Below are positions 47,490-55,659 of a DNA stretch of 64,000 bases, one piece after another. The DNA is from Verrucomicrobiota bacterium. GTDB taxonomy: Bacteria; Verrucomicrobiota; Verrucomicrobiia; Verrucomicrobiales; DEV007. The position numbers and the translations under genes were made by a program. The notes below the pieces were generated by a model. That model saw only the letters and a program-made list of their open reading frames with translations. It was not told the DNA's origin and made no database searches. The stretch lies in the NCBI GenBank assembly GCA_963205275.1, contig CAUJIH010000093.1:62001-126000 (forward strand). Reading direction: 5' to 3'. Every line of letters starts with the position of its first letter. The stretch's first letter is position 1.

Positions 47490-50400
47490 CTTCGCGGCGG
47501 TTGATGGCGATGGCGAGGGCGGCATCGACGATGGCGTCGATCTGGTCCCAGGTCAGGGAAATCCCCCGTTTTCTCTGTAGTTCGACAAAGTAGTCGTCGA
47601 GGTCGTCGCGCATCCGGTTCTGGGCATCTTGGTTTTCGCGCCATCGCACCACGGCGTGTCGGCGAATGATGTCCTCCATCTCGCAGGCCGCCTCCGCCAT
47701 CACTTGCTCGAAGGAGACGGATTCGGGATCGTTCCGGGTCGTGTATTCCACGTCGTCTTCGCGAACTGAGGTCCGACCAGTGCTCATCTTATCTTTCAGC
47801 GCACCAAAGAGGGCGCGGGAGAGGACCCGTTCCTTGAGGATCTCCGGACCCTCCGCCGACTTTCCGTCGCGGACTTGCTCCATCACCTCGGTGACGCGGC
47901 GCAGGTACTCGGCATCGCTGATCCGCTGCGCACGGTAGTCGTCGATCGCCTGTTGCAGCAGTTGGGAGAAGCGCCGGTAGAAGAAAGGATCCTCGTCCAT
48001 CTTCTCGGTGATCGTCTTCTTCGTCCGGTTGGCGATGGTGTCGGCCTTGGCGCGGGGGCTCTGGGCCTTGTCCACCTCGGCCTGAAACGCTTCGCGCTCG
48101 AAGATGTTCACCGGATCGACGATTTGGATCACTTCGTCGGCCTGGACGTAGGTGTTGAGCATCTTTTGGATCTGTTTCTCGTAGTCCCGGTAGTCGATCT
48201 CCTCGGCGTAGCGCAGTTTTACGCTGGCTCGCAGCTTTTGGAAGAACCCGGCCTCGCGCTTGTAGCGGTCGATCTTCTCCGGCGGCGTGTCGGTGATCCA
48301 GTGGATGCTGGACAGCGCCATCTTGAGCACCCGGGTGAACTTCGACAGGCGGGTGTAGAACTCGTCGCGGACATCCTTGTTCTCCAGAGCGAGTTCGAAG
48401 GCCTCCTCGTCCTTTTTGTTTTTCACCTCCTTGAAAAGATCCCACAAGGCGTCGTGCAATCCGGGGAGTCTCTTCAGCTCCTCGTCAATCACTGTCAGGG
48501 CCCCTTCGAGATCCTCCTGGTCGAATTTCCCTTCGAGACTGCTGTACAGTTCCAGCGCCTCGTGGAGCTGGCTGACGACGCCGTAGTAATCGATGATGTA
48601 TCCGAAATCCTTGCCGGGATGCAGCCGGTTCACCCGGGCGATGGCTTGGAGAAGATTGTGCTCCTTCAGGCTCCGCGCGATGTACAAGACGACGTTCCGA
48701 GGGGCGTCGAAGCCGGTCAGGAGCTTATCGACGACGATGAGGAGATGCGGTTCTTCCTTCTTCTTGAAGGCCTCGATGATCTGCCGGTTGTACTCCTTCT
48801 CGGAGCTGTATTTGGCCATCATCGCCTTCCAGAAAAGCTCGATGCTCTCGTCCTTCTCCTCCTGCTGGTGGTCCTCCGGGTTCTCGATCTCGCCGGGGCC
48901 GGAAATCACTACCTCGCTGGTGACCTTGCCGAACTGGTCGAGAAAGCTCTTCAGCAAAAGAGCCTCCCGTTTGCCCGGTGCAGTGACCTGGCCCTTGAAT
49001 TCCGTGCCAAGCCATTCCTTCGAAAAATGCTGCGAAATGTCCCAAGCGATCAGGTACATCCGGCTCTGGAGGCGGTTCAGTTCGTCCCGGGCGGAGAATT
49101 TCCGCTTTAGATCGGCGCGTTGCTCGGGGGTGAGGCCTTCGCACATGGCGTCGAACATCTTGTCGACCGCCTTCGTGTTCACCTCCTGCAAGACATGGCG
49201 TCCCTCGTAGAGGAGCGGCACCACGGCCTTGTCATCGACGGCATCGCGGATCGTGTAAGTCGCCTCTTTGATGAAGCCGCCGAATTTATCCGCAGTGCTC
49301 TTTTCCTTCTTCATCAGCGGCGTGCCGGTGAAGCCGATGTAGCAGGCATTGGGCAGCGCCTTCTGCATCCGCAGGTTTGCCTCGCCGTAGTGGCTGCGGT
49401 GACTCTCGTCGACGAGGACGAACAGATTATCGTCCTCGACCGTGAAATGCTTCGAGTCCTTGGCCGCCGCGCCGAATTTCTGGATCAGGGTGGTGATGAC
49501 GCCGACATGCCCGTCCTTGAGCAGCTCGATCAGGTGCGGACCCGTCTTGGCCTGGACCGGGTCCTTGCCGCACTGGTGGAAGGTCTTCCAGATCTGCTCG
49601 TCGAGGTCGATACGGTCGGTGACGATGACGATCCGGGCATTCGGGATGCCTTTTTCAAGAGCTAAGGCCTTGCCAAGCAGGACCATTGCCAGCGACTTGC
49701 CCGATCCCTGGGTCTGCCAGATGACCCCGCCCTTGCGTCGGCCGTGCCGATCGCGCTGGCGAACCCGCTCGATGGTGCTCCGGATCGCGAAATACTGCTG
49801 GTAGCGGGCAACCTTCTTCACCGCGCCCCCTTCGTCGTAGAGGATGAACTGCCGGGCCAGCTCGATCAGGCGCTCGGGTCGGCAGAGCGACCAGAGAAGA
49901 TGGTCCTGCCCCGTCGGCTCGCGGCCGCCCATGATCTTCTCCTCGAAGTCGGCCCGAGCGAAGGCGAACATGCCTTTGAAGAGCTTCGCGTGCTCCTCCG
50001 GACGGACCGGACTGTTCACCGCAGCCCTGACCGCATCGCTCACGTCGTGGATCTCGCGCCACTTCGCCCAGAATTTCGGTTGGGTGTCGGTGGTCGCGTA
50101 GCTGCCCTCGTTCTTGTTCAGGGCCATCACGAGCTGGGCGTAGTGGAAGAGGTGCGGGATCTCGTCCTCCTTCTGGTTGCGGACGTTCTGGTTGACCGCC
50201 TGCTCCAGGGAAAACTTTGCGTCGGGCCGCTTGCACTCGATCACGAAGAAGGGGATGCCGTTGACAAAACCGACGATGTCCGGCCGCCGGGTTTCGTGGC
50301 TTCCGGTCCGCTCCACCTCGTACTCGGCGGTGACGTGGAAGGTGTTGTTCCTCGGGTTCTCCCAGTCGATGTAGCGGAGCGTGAAGCCTTTGGTTTCGCC

Positions 50401-50730
50401 GTCGATGGTCTGGTCGAGGCTCTTGCCGAGGGTGAGCAGGTCGTAGGCCTTTTCGCTGGTCTTGACGAGGCCCTCGGGCGGCAGGTCGCGCAGGGCTTCG
50501 ATCGCCTTGGCGAGATTCTCCTCCGAGAAGGCCACTTCCCGACCCTTGAAGGAAATCCGGTTCAGCCGGCGGAGCTGCCGGGCGAGGATGTCTTCGAGCA
50601 GCACCCGTCCCAACTTCCCCTTCCGCTCGACTGCGACGTCTTCGGGGCCGAGATAGCCGTAGCCGAGCTGCTGGAGGAAACGCAGCGCGGGGATCTGGCT
50701 GATCGAGGCTTCTTTGAAGTCGGGGGTCAT
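47482..50730 (-). CDS. hsdR: Type I restriction enzyme, R subunit
   Basis: A 1082-residue protein. The nuclease domain has RPDIVGFVNGIPFFVIECKRP with Asp151, Glu165 and Lys167, the PD-(D/E)xK set. The translocase has TQGSGKSLAMV near residue 343 (Walker A) and LVDESHRSHYG (DEAD-type box), GFTGTPLM and AIARVNRLHPGKDFGYIIDY as motif VI region. It is about the usual length and seems intact. It moves DNA through the complex with HsdM and HsdS and cuts unmodified DNA at a distance. It overlaps fic by four bases upstream and the metallopeptidase by eight downstream. Its first 75 codons have a second copy inside the SEFIR gene. Confidence 0.97.
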   Translation of the reverse strand: MTPDFKEASISQIPALRFLQQLGYGYLGPEDVAVERKGKLGRVLLEDILARQLRRLNRISFKGREVAFSEENLAKAIEALRDLPPEGLVKTSEKAYDLLTLGKSLDQTIDGETKGFTLRYIDWENPRNNTFHVTAEYEVERTGSHETRRPDIVGFVNGIPFFVIECKRPDAKFSLEQAVNQNVRNQKEDEIPHLFHYAQLVMALNKNEGSYATTDTQPKFWAKWREIHDVSDAVRAAVNSPVRPEEHAKLFKGMFAFARADFEEKIMGGREPTGQDHLLWSLCRPERLIELARQFILYDEGGAVKKVARYQQYFAIRSTIERVRQRDRHGRRKGGVIWQTQGSGKSLAMVLLGKALALEKGIPNARIVIVTDRIDLDEQIWKTFHQCGKDPVQAKTGPHLIELLKDGHVGVITTLIQKFGAAAKDSKHFTVEDDNLFVLVDESHRSHYGEANLRMQKALPNACYIGFTGTPLMKKEKSTADKFGGFIKEATYTIRDAVDDKAVVPLLYEGRHVLQEVNTKAVDKMFDAMCEGLTPEQRADLKRKFSARDELNRLQSRMYLIAWDISQHFSKEWLGTEFKGQVTAPGKREALLLKSFLDQFGKVTSEVVISGPGEIENPEDHQQEEKDESIELFWKAMMAKYSSEKEYNRQIIEAFKKKEEPHLLIVVDKLLTGFDAPRNVVLYIARSLKEHNLLQAIARVNRLHPGKDFGYIIDYYGVVSQLHEALELYSSLEGKFDQEDLEGALTVIDEELKRLPGLHDALWDLFKEVKNKKDEEAFELALENKDVRDEFYTRLSKFTRVLKMALSSIHWITDTPPEKIDRYKREAGFFQKLRASVKLRYAEEIDYRDYEKQIQKMLNTYVQADEVIQIVDPVNIFEREAFQAEVDKAQSPRAKADTIANRTKKTITEKMDEDPFFYRRFSQLLQQAIDDYRAQRISDAEYLRRVTEVMEQVRDGKSAEGPEILKERVLSRALFGALKDKMSTGRTSVREDDVEYTTRNDPESVSFEQVMAEAACEMEDIIRRHAVVRWRENQDAQNRMRDDLDDYFVELQRKRGISLTWDQIDAIVDAALAIAINRREDV
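50501..50693 (-). repeat. hsdR 5' segment, source copy of a 193-bp direct repeat
   Basis: Aligns gap-free with 52091-52283 at a constant offset of 1590 bp and with roughly 90 percent identity by eye, including a long exact block around 50551-50600 and the final 60 bases. It encodes HsdR residues about 13-77. Confidence 0.93.
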
Positions 50731-52046
50731 TTCGTCGCGCTTTTCGCCCTGATGTCGTCGAATACGACCTTCAACAGCTTTTCAATGATCATGGCCCGCT
50801 CATCCGAAAGGACCGGTTCCGTGTAGAGCTTTTGAACCAGTGCTTTATTTCCGACGGAGATTTTGTAGTCGGACGGTTCAAACCGGATCTGCAACGCCAC
50901 CTGGGAGTCGAAGCGTGTCCTGGCCTCGCCACGGTATCCGGTATAACTGAAGGTCAGATGAAAATGATTGAAATCCTTGAATCCCCCTCCCATCTGGGTT
51001 TGGAAGGCACTCATTGGTGACTTGTTCCCGGCCGGACCCCGGGGATCACACGTCAATGCCGAGTTTAAAAAGAGGGGATCGAACACCTTCATTTTTTCCT
51101 GTGCGCGAACGATCAGGTCCTCGAGTCCGTTCTCGTAGAGCTTCTTGATCGCCTCTTTCGATTTCGGTTGAACCTTCTCCCGATGCGGCTCCTGGCTTCT
51201 CACGAAAATCGCGATCTGCTTCTCAATGTCGCTCGGTTCCGCGATGTTCTCTCCCTTGGCCGCACGAACTGCCATTTCGAGGGAATCGTGGATACGCTTC
51301 CGCAAAAACCGGCTGAGTTCTTCGAGATCACCGGCATCGGCGAGACGAAGGGCAGCGAGATACGCCATTTTATCCTCGGTTGGGATGATGATCGGAGGGT
51401 AGCCGCTCCGCAACAGCAGGTAGTTCACGAGCATCCGCGCCACCCGCCCATTCCCGTCGTCGAAAGGGTGGATCAGCACGAAATCGTGGTGCAACTTCGC
51501 CGCCACCGCGGCAATCCTGGAAGACGGATCCCTCATCTGCGCCGAGAGCCACCCCACCAGCTCCCGCATCCTTGCCGGGACTTCGTTGGGTGCGGCGAAT
51601 TCGAAGATCTCACCCGTCGCTGTGCGCACGTTGTTCGGCGTGCTCTTGTATTCGCCGGGAATGATCTGCTTCCGGGTGGGCTGGCCGTCCGCGGTAATGG
51701 TTGGCTTCCAGAAGGGCTCCTTCAGGATGATCTTGTTGAGATCACGAATGTCTGTTTCGGAGAGATCCCGTTCGTCGTCGCCGGCCAGCTTGCGGAGGTG
51801 ATCGATGCCGAGATCGTGGGCCTTCATCTCCACATACTCCCGAATATCGTGGCTGCCGTGGGTCTGATCGTGGAGCAGGAGTAATTCGGTTTCACCGTAT
51901 GTCAGGGTATTGCCTTCGATGTGATTCGAATGATAATTCCATTCCAATCGAAGCTTCTGCCAAAGGCGTTTCTCATGCTCAGATGGCAGCGGCTGGAGGG
52001 AATTCCATTCGCGATGAAGGTCGAGGATTTCGGGATCTTGATCCAT
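50727..52046 (-). CDS. Fic family protein (class II, self-inhibited type)
   Basis: A 439-residue protein. The Fic motif HPFDDGNGR at residues 193-201 is complete, with His193 as catalytic base. SNHIEGN at residues 40-46 matches the inhibitory (S/T)xxxE(G/N) helix of class II enzymes, with Glu44 expected to block ATP binding until released. A C-terminal winged-helix-like part follows (EKQIAIFVRSQEPHREKVQP region). Fic enzymes usually transfer AMP to a protein hydroxyl. Its stop overlaps the hsdR start (ATGA), so it is tightly built into the restriction operon. Target unknown. Confidence 0.93.
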   Translation of the reverse strand: MDQDPEILDLHREWNSLQPLPSEHEKRLWQKLRLEWNYHSNHIEGNTLTYGETELLLLHDQTHGSHDIREYVEMKAHDLGIDHLRKLAGDDERDLSETDIRDLNKIILKEPFWKPTITADGQPTRKQIIPGEYKSTPNNVRTATGEIFEFAAPNEVPARMRELVGWLSAQMRDPSSRIAAVAAKLHHDFVLIHPFDDGNGRVARMLVNYLLLRSGYPPIIIPTEDKMAYLAALRLADAGDLEELSRFLRKRIHDSLEMAVRAAKGENIAEPSDIEKQIAIFVRSQEPHREKVQPKSKEAIKKLYENGLEDLIVRAQEKMKVFDPLFLNSALTCDPRGPAGNKSPMSAFQTQMGGGFKDFNHFHLTFSYTGYRGEARTRFDSQVALQIRFEPSDYKISVGNKALVQKLYTEPVLSDERAMIIEKLLKVVFDDIRAKSATK

Positions 52047-52077
52047 GAGTTTGGGTTGGTGAATTGATGCTGCGGTT

Positions 52078-52713
52078 TCAGAGCGGAACGATCGCCTTGG
52101 CGAAGTTCTCCTCGGAGAAGGCGACCTCCCGGCCCGCGAAGGTGATCCGGTTCAGCCGGCGGAGCTGCCGGGCGAGGATGTCTTCGAGCAGCACCCGCCC
52201 CAACTTTCCCTTTCGCTCGACCGTGACGTCTTCGGGGCCGAGATAGCCGTAGCCGAGCTGCTGGAGGAAACGCAGCGCGGGGAACGGCTCGTCCGGATCT
52301 TCGATGTCCTCGCTCAGGTCGATGTATTTCCGGGTTCCCAGGGCCGTGGGAACGACACGTTTCTTTGCCGTTTGGCGCACGACTGGGACAAACTTGCGGA
52401 CTCCTTGATCGGCGATCAATTCCGCGGAAACGATCATTGCCTCGTAACCCGCGCCGCCTTTCCCGTCATCCACCTTCCGCACATACTTCTCGGTGCAGAT
52501 CATCAACACCCTGTCGGCATCACGGACACCTGATTCCATGAACTTGGCCATGTCGTCGCCTGGTTCGGTGTCCCACTGGTCAAGAATCACATCGACTCCT
52601 TTTTCACGCAGCCGGGTTGCGAGTTTTGCGACCCAAGCTTTGTGGTCTTTGTCGTCGTGGGAGTAAGAAATGAACACCTTTGGCGGGTTCGGATAGCTTT
52701 CGTCGTCTGACAT
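52078..52713 (-). CDS. SEFIR/TIR-domain protein fused in frame to a copy of the HsdR N-terminus
   Basis: A 211-residue protein. Residues 11-115 are a SEFIR-type TIR domain: VFISYSHDDKDHKAWVAKLA, VDVILDQWDTEPGDD, DADRVLMICTEKYV, and Glu91 as a candidate catalytic acid. From residue 145 (PALRFLQQLGYGYLGPEDV) to residue 208 it repeats HsdR residues 13-77 almost exactly, then stops after VPL. Bacterial SEFIR and TIR domains degrade NAD to kill infected cells. The HsdR-like tail could place the domain on the HsdM/HsdS complex, or could be an accidental by-product of recombination. It lies 19 bp after hsdS and 31 bp before fic. Confidence 0.88.
   Translation of the reverse strand: MSDDESYPNPPKVFISYSHDDKDHKAWVAKLATRLREKGVDVILDQWDTEPGDDMAKFMESGVRDADRVLMICTEKYVRKVDDGKGGAGYEAMIVSAELIADQGVRKFVPVVRQTAKKRVVPTALGTRKYIDLSEDIEDPDEPFPALRFLQQLGYGYLGPEDVTVERKGKLGRVLLEDILARQLRRLNRITFAGREVAFSEENFAKAIVPL
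52091..52283 (-). repeat. hsdR 5' segment, second copy of the 193-bp direct repeat
   Basis: Second copy of 50501-50693, located in the 3' part of the SEFIR gene. Substitutions are mostly at third codon positions (for example GTC versus CCG pairs giving conservative changes), so the copy has stayed in frame since duplication. Confidence 0.9.
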
Positions 52714-52732
52714 TTTCTGGGGAGCTAGAAAG

Positions 52733-54007
52733 TTAGGGATGGACCCGGATCCTGCCGGTCAGGAGGCGCTGCATGAGGCCGCGCTTCTGGAGGTTCAGGG
52801 CGTCGCGTTGACGGCGGAGGAGGGTGAGTTCGGCGTCGCAGGTGTCGAAGACGTCGGTGATGGCGCGCTGCTCGTCTTCCAATGGAAGCCAGATCTTGAT
52901 CTTGGCGAACTCCTTGTAGCGGAGGCTACCACGGCGATCCACTGAGGCGCTGGTGTTTACTTGATAGAGGTGGACCAGCAAAGGGCTCTTGAGGACGCGG
53001 AAGAGGTAGCGATCGTCAACGCGGGACTCAGTCTTGAAGACGGTGTAGATCGGGCTGACCAAGCCGGCATCACAGAGGTCCTGGTAGCCAATGGAGCCTT
53101 CCTCGATATGGTTGGTCGCGTAGGCGAACTCTCCCCGGCGGACGACCCGATAGCCGCTTGTGTCCTCCGCGAAAACCCGCTTACCGAAATACTCCTCGGA
53201 GCGGACAAGGCCACGGTGCTTGGTACACGAAAGCACTGGGAGCGCCGCCCCGCTCTTGTTCCGATGGCTGACCTCCCGTGCGATGTCTCCGATGTGTACA
53301 TGGGACCAATCGGCGGGCCAAATGCCGAACTTGTCGGATTCCGTCTTGCCCTGCGATTCGTCGAAACCCGGCAGGCGCTTCTTCCCCGTGAGAAGCTGCT
53401 GCATTAGCCCCTTCTTGCGCCGTTCCTTTGCGTCGATGAGGGCGTCGAGCTTTTCGAGGGCCTCGTCCCAGGTGGTGAGGATTTCGGCGATCTTTTGTTG
53501 CTCGGGGAGTGGTGGGACCGGGATCGGAATTCTTGAAAACTCTGATTTGTTGACAATCGGAACGGCTTGGTTGCCGGTCAGTGCCGTGAGGTGAGGTGTC
53601 GCGGCGGAGACGGAGTAAAACAGAAACTCCGGAACCATCTGGCCGCCTGCCGTTGCTGCATTGATTTGCTGATTCGCACCACAGTCTTCCGAGACGATTC
53701 CAGCTTTTCCGATACTGGAACCGATACAAACGACCACGGTTGATCCCGCAGTTATGGGACGAGTCTTTCGGAGACCTTCTGAAGTCAGAGTCCGTTCTGT
53801 CTTTCGTATGAATTTCGATGGTTTCACGTCGCCCGGCGTGACGAACGGAACTGACCCTCCGTAGTTGATCGTTTCGTCGCCCGAGGGAGTGGATCCAGTG
53901 ATGACTTTTGCGACCTTCCCAAGCTCCCCCCACGCCCAATCCACAGGAATCTCCCCCGCTGCGGTCAGCTTGGTCTTCTTCGAGGCATTCAATGAAATCT
54001 TCGGCAT
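52733..54007 (-). CDS. hsdS: Type I restriction enzyme, specificity subunit (two target-recognition domains)
   Basis: A 424-residue protein with the classic S-subunit plan: TRD1 (about 20-165, starting PVDWAWGELGKVAKVITGST), central coiled-coil (about 165-210, PEQQKIAEILTTWDEALEKL, MQQLLTGKKRLPGF), TRD2 (about 228-370) and distal coiled-coil (about 375-424, MQRLLTGRIRV). The two coiled-coil repeats match each other, as needed for binding two HsdM units. It sets the split DNA site read by the complex; the site cannot be deduced here. Confidence 0.95.
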   Translation of the reverse strand: MPKISLNASKKTKLTAAGEIPVDWAWGELGKVAKVITGSTPSGDETINYGGSVPFVTPGDVKPSKFIRKTERTLTSEGLRKTRPITAGSTVVVCIGSSIGKAGIVSEDCGANQQINAATAGGQMVPEFLFYSVSAATPHLTALTGNQAVPIVNKSEFSRIPIPVPPLPEQQKIAEILTTWDEALEKLDALIDAKERRKKGLMQQLLTGKKRLPGFDESQGKTESDKFGIWPADWSHVHIGDIAREVSHRNKSGAALPVLSCTKHRGLVRSEEYFGKRVFAEDTSGYRVVRRGEFAYATNHIEEGSIGYQDLCDAGLVSPIYTVFKTESRVDDRYLFRVLKSPLLVHLYQVNTSASVDRRGSLRYKEFAKIKIWLPLEDEQRAITDVFDTCDAELTLLRRQRDALNLQKRGLMQRLLTGRIRVHP

Positions 54008-54019
54008 GACAATTCGAGG

Positions 54020-55042
54020 TTAGCCGAGCAAGGAATCGAGGTCGGCGATGAGGGTGCGGATGATGTTCGTGCCGCTTTGGTCGGCGGTGTTCGACCATCC
54101 GTGGGCGGCGGAAGCTCGGGCGAGGGCGGGGGACGCGAGTTTGAGGGCTTCGCGAAGCTGGATCGCTTGAAAGTTTTCGGATTTTTCATCTAGGCCGGGT
54201 TTGCCGAGGACGTCGAGCAAGGTCTGGATGGCCTTAAAAAGGGGAGCCCAGTTGACCCAACGGGGAAACTCCTCCGCGTCCGGCCAGGTCAGCAGGAACC
54301 GCCAGTCCTCGTGGCGCAACATGGCGAAACTTTTCTCCCTACCGATGCGCATCGACCCGATGTGGCCGGAGGCGGACAGGTCGTTGAGCACATTCTGGAT
54401 GCTGCGGCGGAAGTAGCCCGTCTCGCGGGCGATTTCCGCCGGGTGCCCTTGGTCGTGGGCCAGGAGCCAGGCCATGACTTCGGCCCGAGCCTGGATGCCG
54501 AAGAGGGCGCGGAGTTTGAAGAGAAAGGTAGCGGGTTGGTCAGGCCGGGGTTCCACGCTCATTCCGCGCAAGGCGACCTGTCCCCGCTCCAAGCCGTGTC
54601 TGAGGAAATCGGGGTCGGGTTCCTTGATGACGGGGATGGTCGGGAAGAGACGTTCGACCGATCCACTGGCCGGTGAATCGGATTTCCCGACCCTCCGGAG
54701 GAAAAGCTTCCACCTGAGGTTCGACGACTCCCGCGACAGAAGATCCGCGATGGCGGCGAGGACCGCGGAGTCGCCAAGCCCCTCGTCTTGGTGAAGGGTG
54801 CCAAGCCGTTGCAGGTTGATCCAGGCACCGTTCCGGTGGAGCCAGTCGAGGATCTCGTCGAACAGGCGGCTGTCATGCCGGGCGATGTGGGTGGAAAAGA
54901 GAAGCAAAGCCTCGGGATCGATCGCCCACGGGTCTTCGCTGTGGGCATGACCCGCCACCCCCAGGGCGGACCACTGCCGCCATAGGAAATCCAGAAGCCG
55001 CTGCAGCAGCTCCTCTCTAGATTTCGTCAATGAGGGATTCAT
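54020..55042 (-). CDS. Winged-helix protein paired with a nucleotidyltransferase
   Basis: A 340-residue protein, unassigned by family. Helix-turn-helix at about residues 196-232 (HPAEIARETGYFRRSIQNVL, SASGHIGSMRIG). The N-terminal half is rich in leucine and tryptophan helices. Its start overlaps the nucleotidyltransferase gene by 26 bp, so the two are translationally coupled. A palindrome at 55629-55649 ahead of the pair is a likely target for its DNA-binding domain. The pair resembles AbiE-type systems in content (winged helix plus nucleotidyltransferase), but the gene order is reversed and this protein is longer than AbiEi. Confidence 0.65.
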   Translation of the reverse strand: MNPSLTKSREELLQRLLDFLWRQWSALGVAGHAHSEDPWAIDPEALLLFSTHIARHDSRLFDEILDWLHRNGAWINLQRLGTLHQDEGLGDSAVLAAIADLLSRESSNLRWKLFLRRVGKSDSPASGSVERLFPTIPVIKEPDPDFLRHGLERGQVALRGMSVEPRPDQPATFLFKLRALFGIQARAEVMAWLLAHDQGHPAEIARETGYFRRSIQNVLNDLSASGHIGSMRIGREKSFAMLRHEDWRFLLTWPDAEEFPRWVNWAPLFKAIQTLLDVLGKPGLDEKSENFQAIQLREALKLASPALARASAAHGWSNTADQSGTNIIRTLIADLDSLLG

Positions 55043-55613
55043 GGTCGAGCGCTTTGAGGACTTTCCCGAGAACGAACAAGAACCCTTCCGAAGGGTCCTG
55101 GGTGCGGGTCCACCGTGCGGCGGCGAGCAGTTCCTCCGCCGTCGGCTGAAGTTCTTTCAAATCCTGGAAATGGCGACCGGTGTCGGTATCGGCTGTGGCG
55201 TAGAGCTTGAAAAAGACCTGATCCCGGCGGCTGATGAAGCTGATGCGGAGATTTCTGTCTGGGCCGTAGTCCCTCGCGATCAAGCGGCCCGCCATTCCCT
55301 CGGGGAAGCCGAAGCGGAAGAACGAATCATCGGAGGGTCCGGTGTTGAACCAATTCTCCATAAGTCCGAGCTGGGTCCCGACTTCTTCCGCTGCCGCGGC
55401 AAGCCAGTCGGGCAAGGGCCTTGCGGTGATGAGTCCCTCGTCATCGACTCGGGCGAGAACGTCGACGTCACGGGTGGTGGGTCGGCTCACCAGTCCGAGC
55501 GCTAGAAGCGAGGAGCCTCCGCAAACCACCCAGTGCTGCGCCGGCTGGTCAGCGGTCAGTTCGGCAAGGAGGTTAAGAGCCTCTTCAAGGAGCTTAGAAT
55601 CGAGTTTTTTCAT
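55017..55613 (-). CDS. Nucleotidyltransferase-like protein (AbiEii/DUF6036-type)
   Basis: With the ATG at 55613 the protein is 198 residues; an upstream start at 55676 would lie inside hsdM. The nucleotidyltransferase core is VVCGGSSLLALGLVSRPTTR followed by DVDVLA: GGS at residues 32-34, aspartates at 49 and 51. A third carboxylate cannot be fixed. FFKLYATADTDTGRHFQDL near residue 135 is the usual second helix-turn pattern of toxin-type members. The context suggests a toxin or an RNA-modifying effector of the restriction operon. Confidence 0.75.
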   Translation of the reverse strand: MKKLDSKLLEEALNLLAELTADQPAQHWVVCGGSSLLALGLVSRPTTRDVDVLARVDDEGLITARPLPDWLAAAAEEVGTQLGLMENWFNTGPSDDSFFRFGFPEGMAGRLIARDYGPDRNLRISFISRRDQVFFKLYATADTDTGRHFQDLKELQPTAEELLAAARWTRTQDPSEGFLFVLGKVLKALDHESLIDEI

Positions 55614-55628
55614 TTTATAAGCTATTTT

Positions 55629-55649
55629 AAATGCCCATAATGGGTATTT
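55629..55649. promoter_or_regulatory. 21-bp near-perfect palindrome, putative operator
   Basis: AAATGCCCATAATGGGTATTT (55629-55649) reads the same on both strands apart from the centre and one pair. It is the only such element in the 46-bp gap between hsdM and the nucleotidyltransferase and sits 16 bp upstream of its ATG. The position fits autoregulation by the winged-helix partner. Confidence 0.65.
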
Positions 55650-55659
55650 CAAGTAGCAT

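Noticed and set aside
47875-50826. Long plus-strand open frames (411 and 360 residues) over hsdR
   Set aside because: They mirror the codons of the clear HsdR sequence and show only leucine/valine/aspartate-rich text with no motif.
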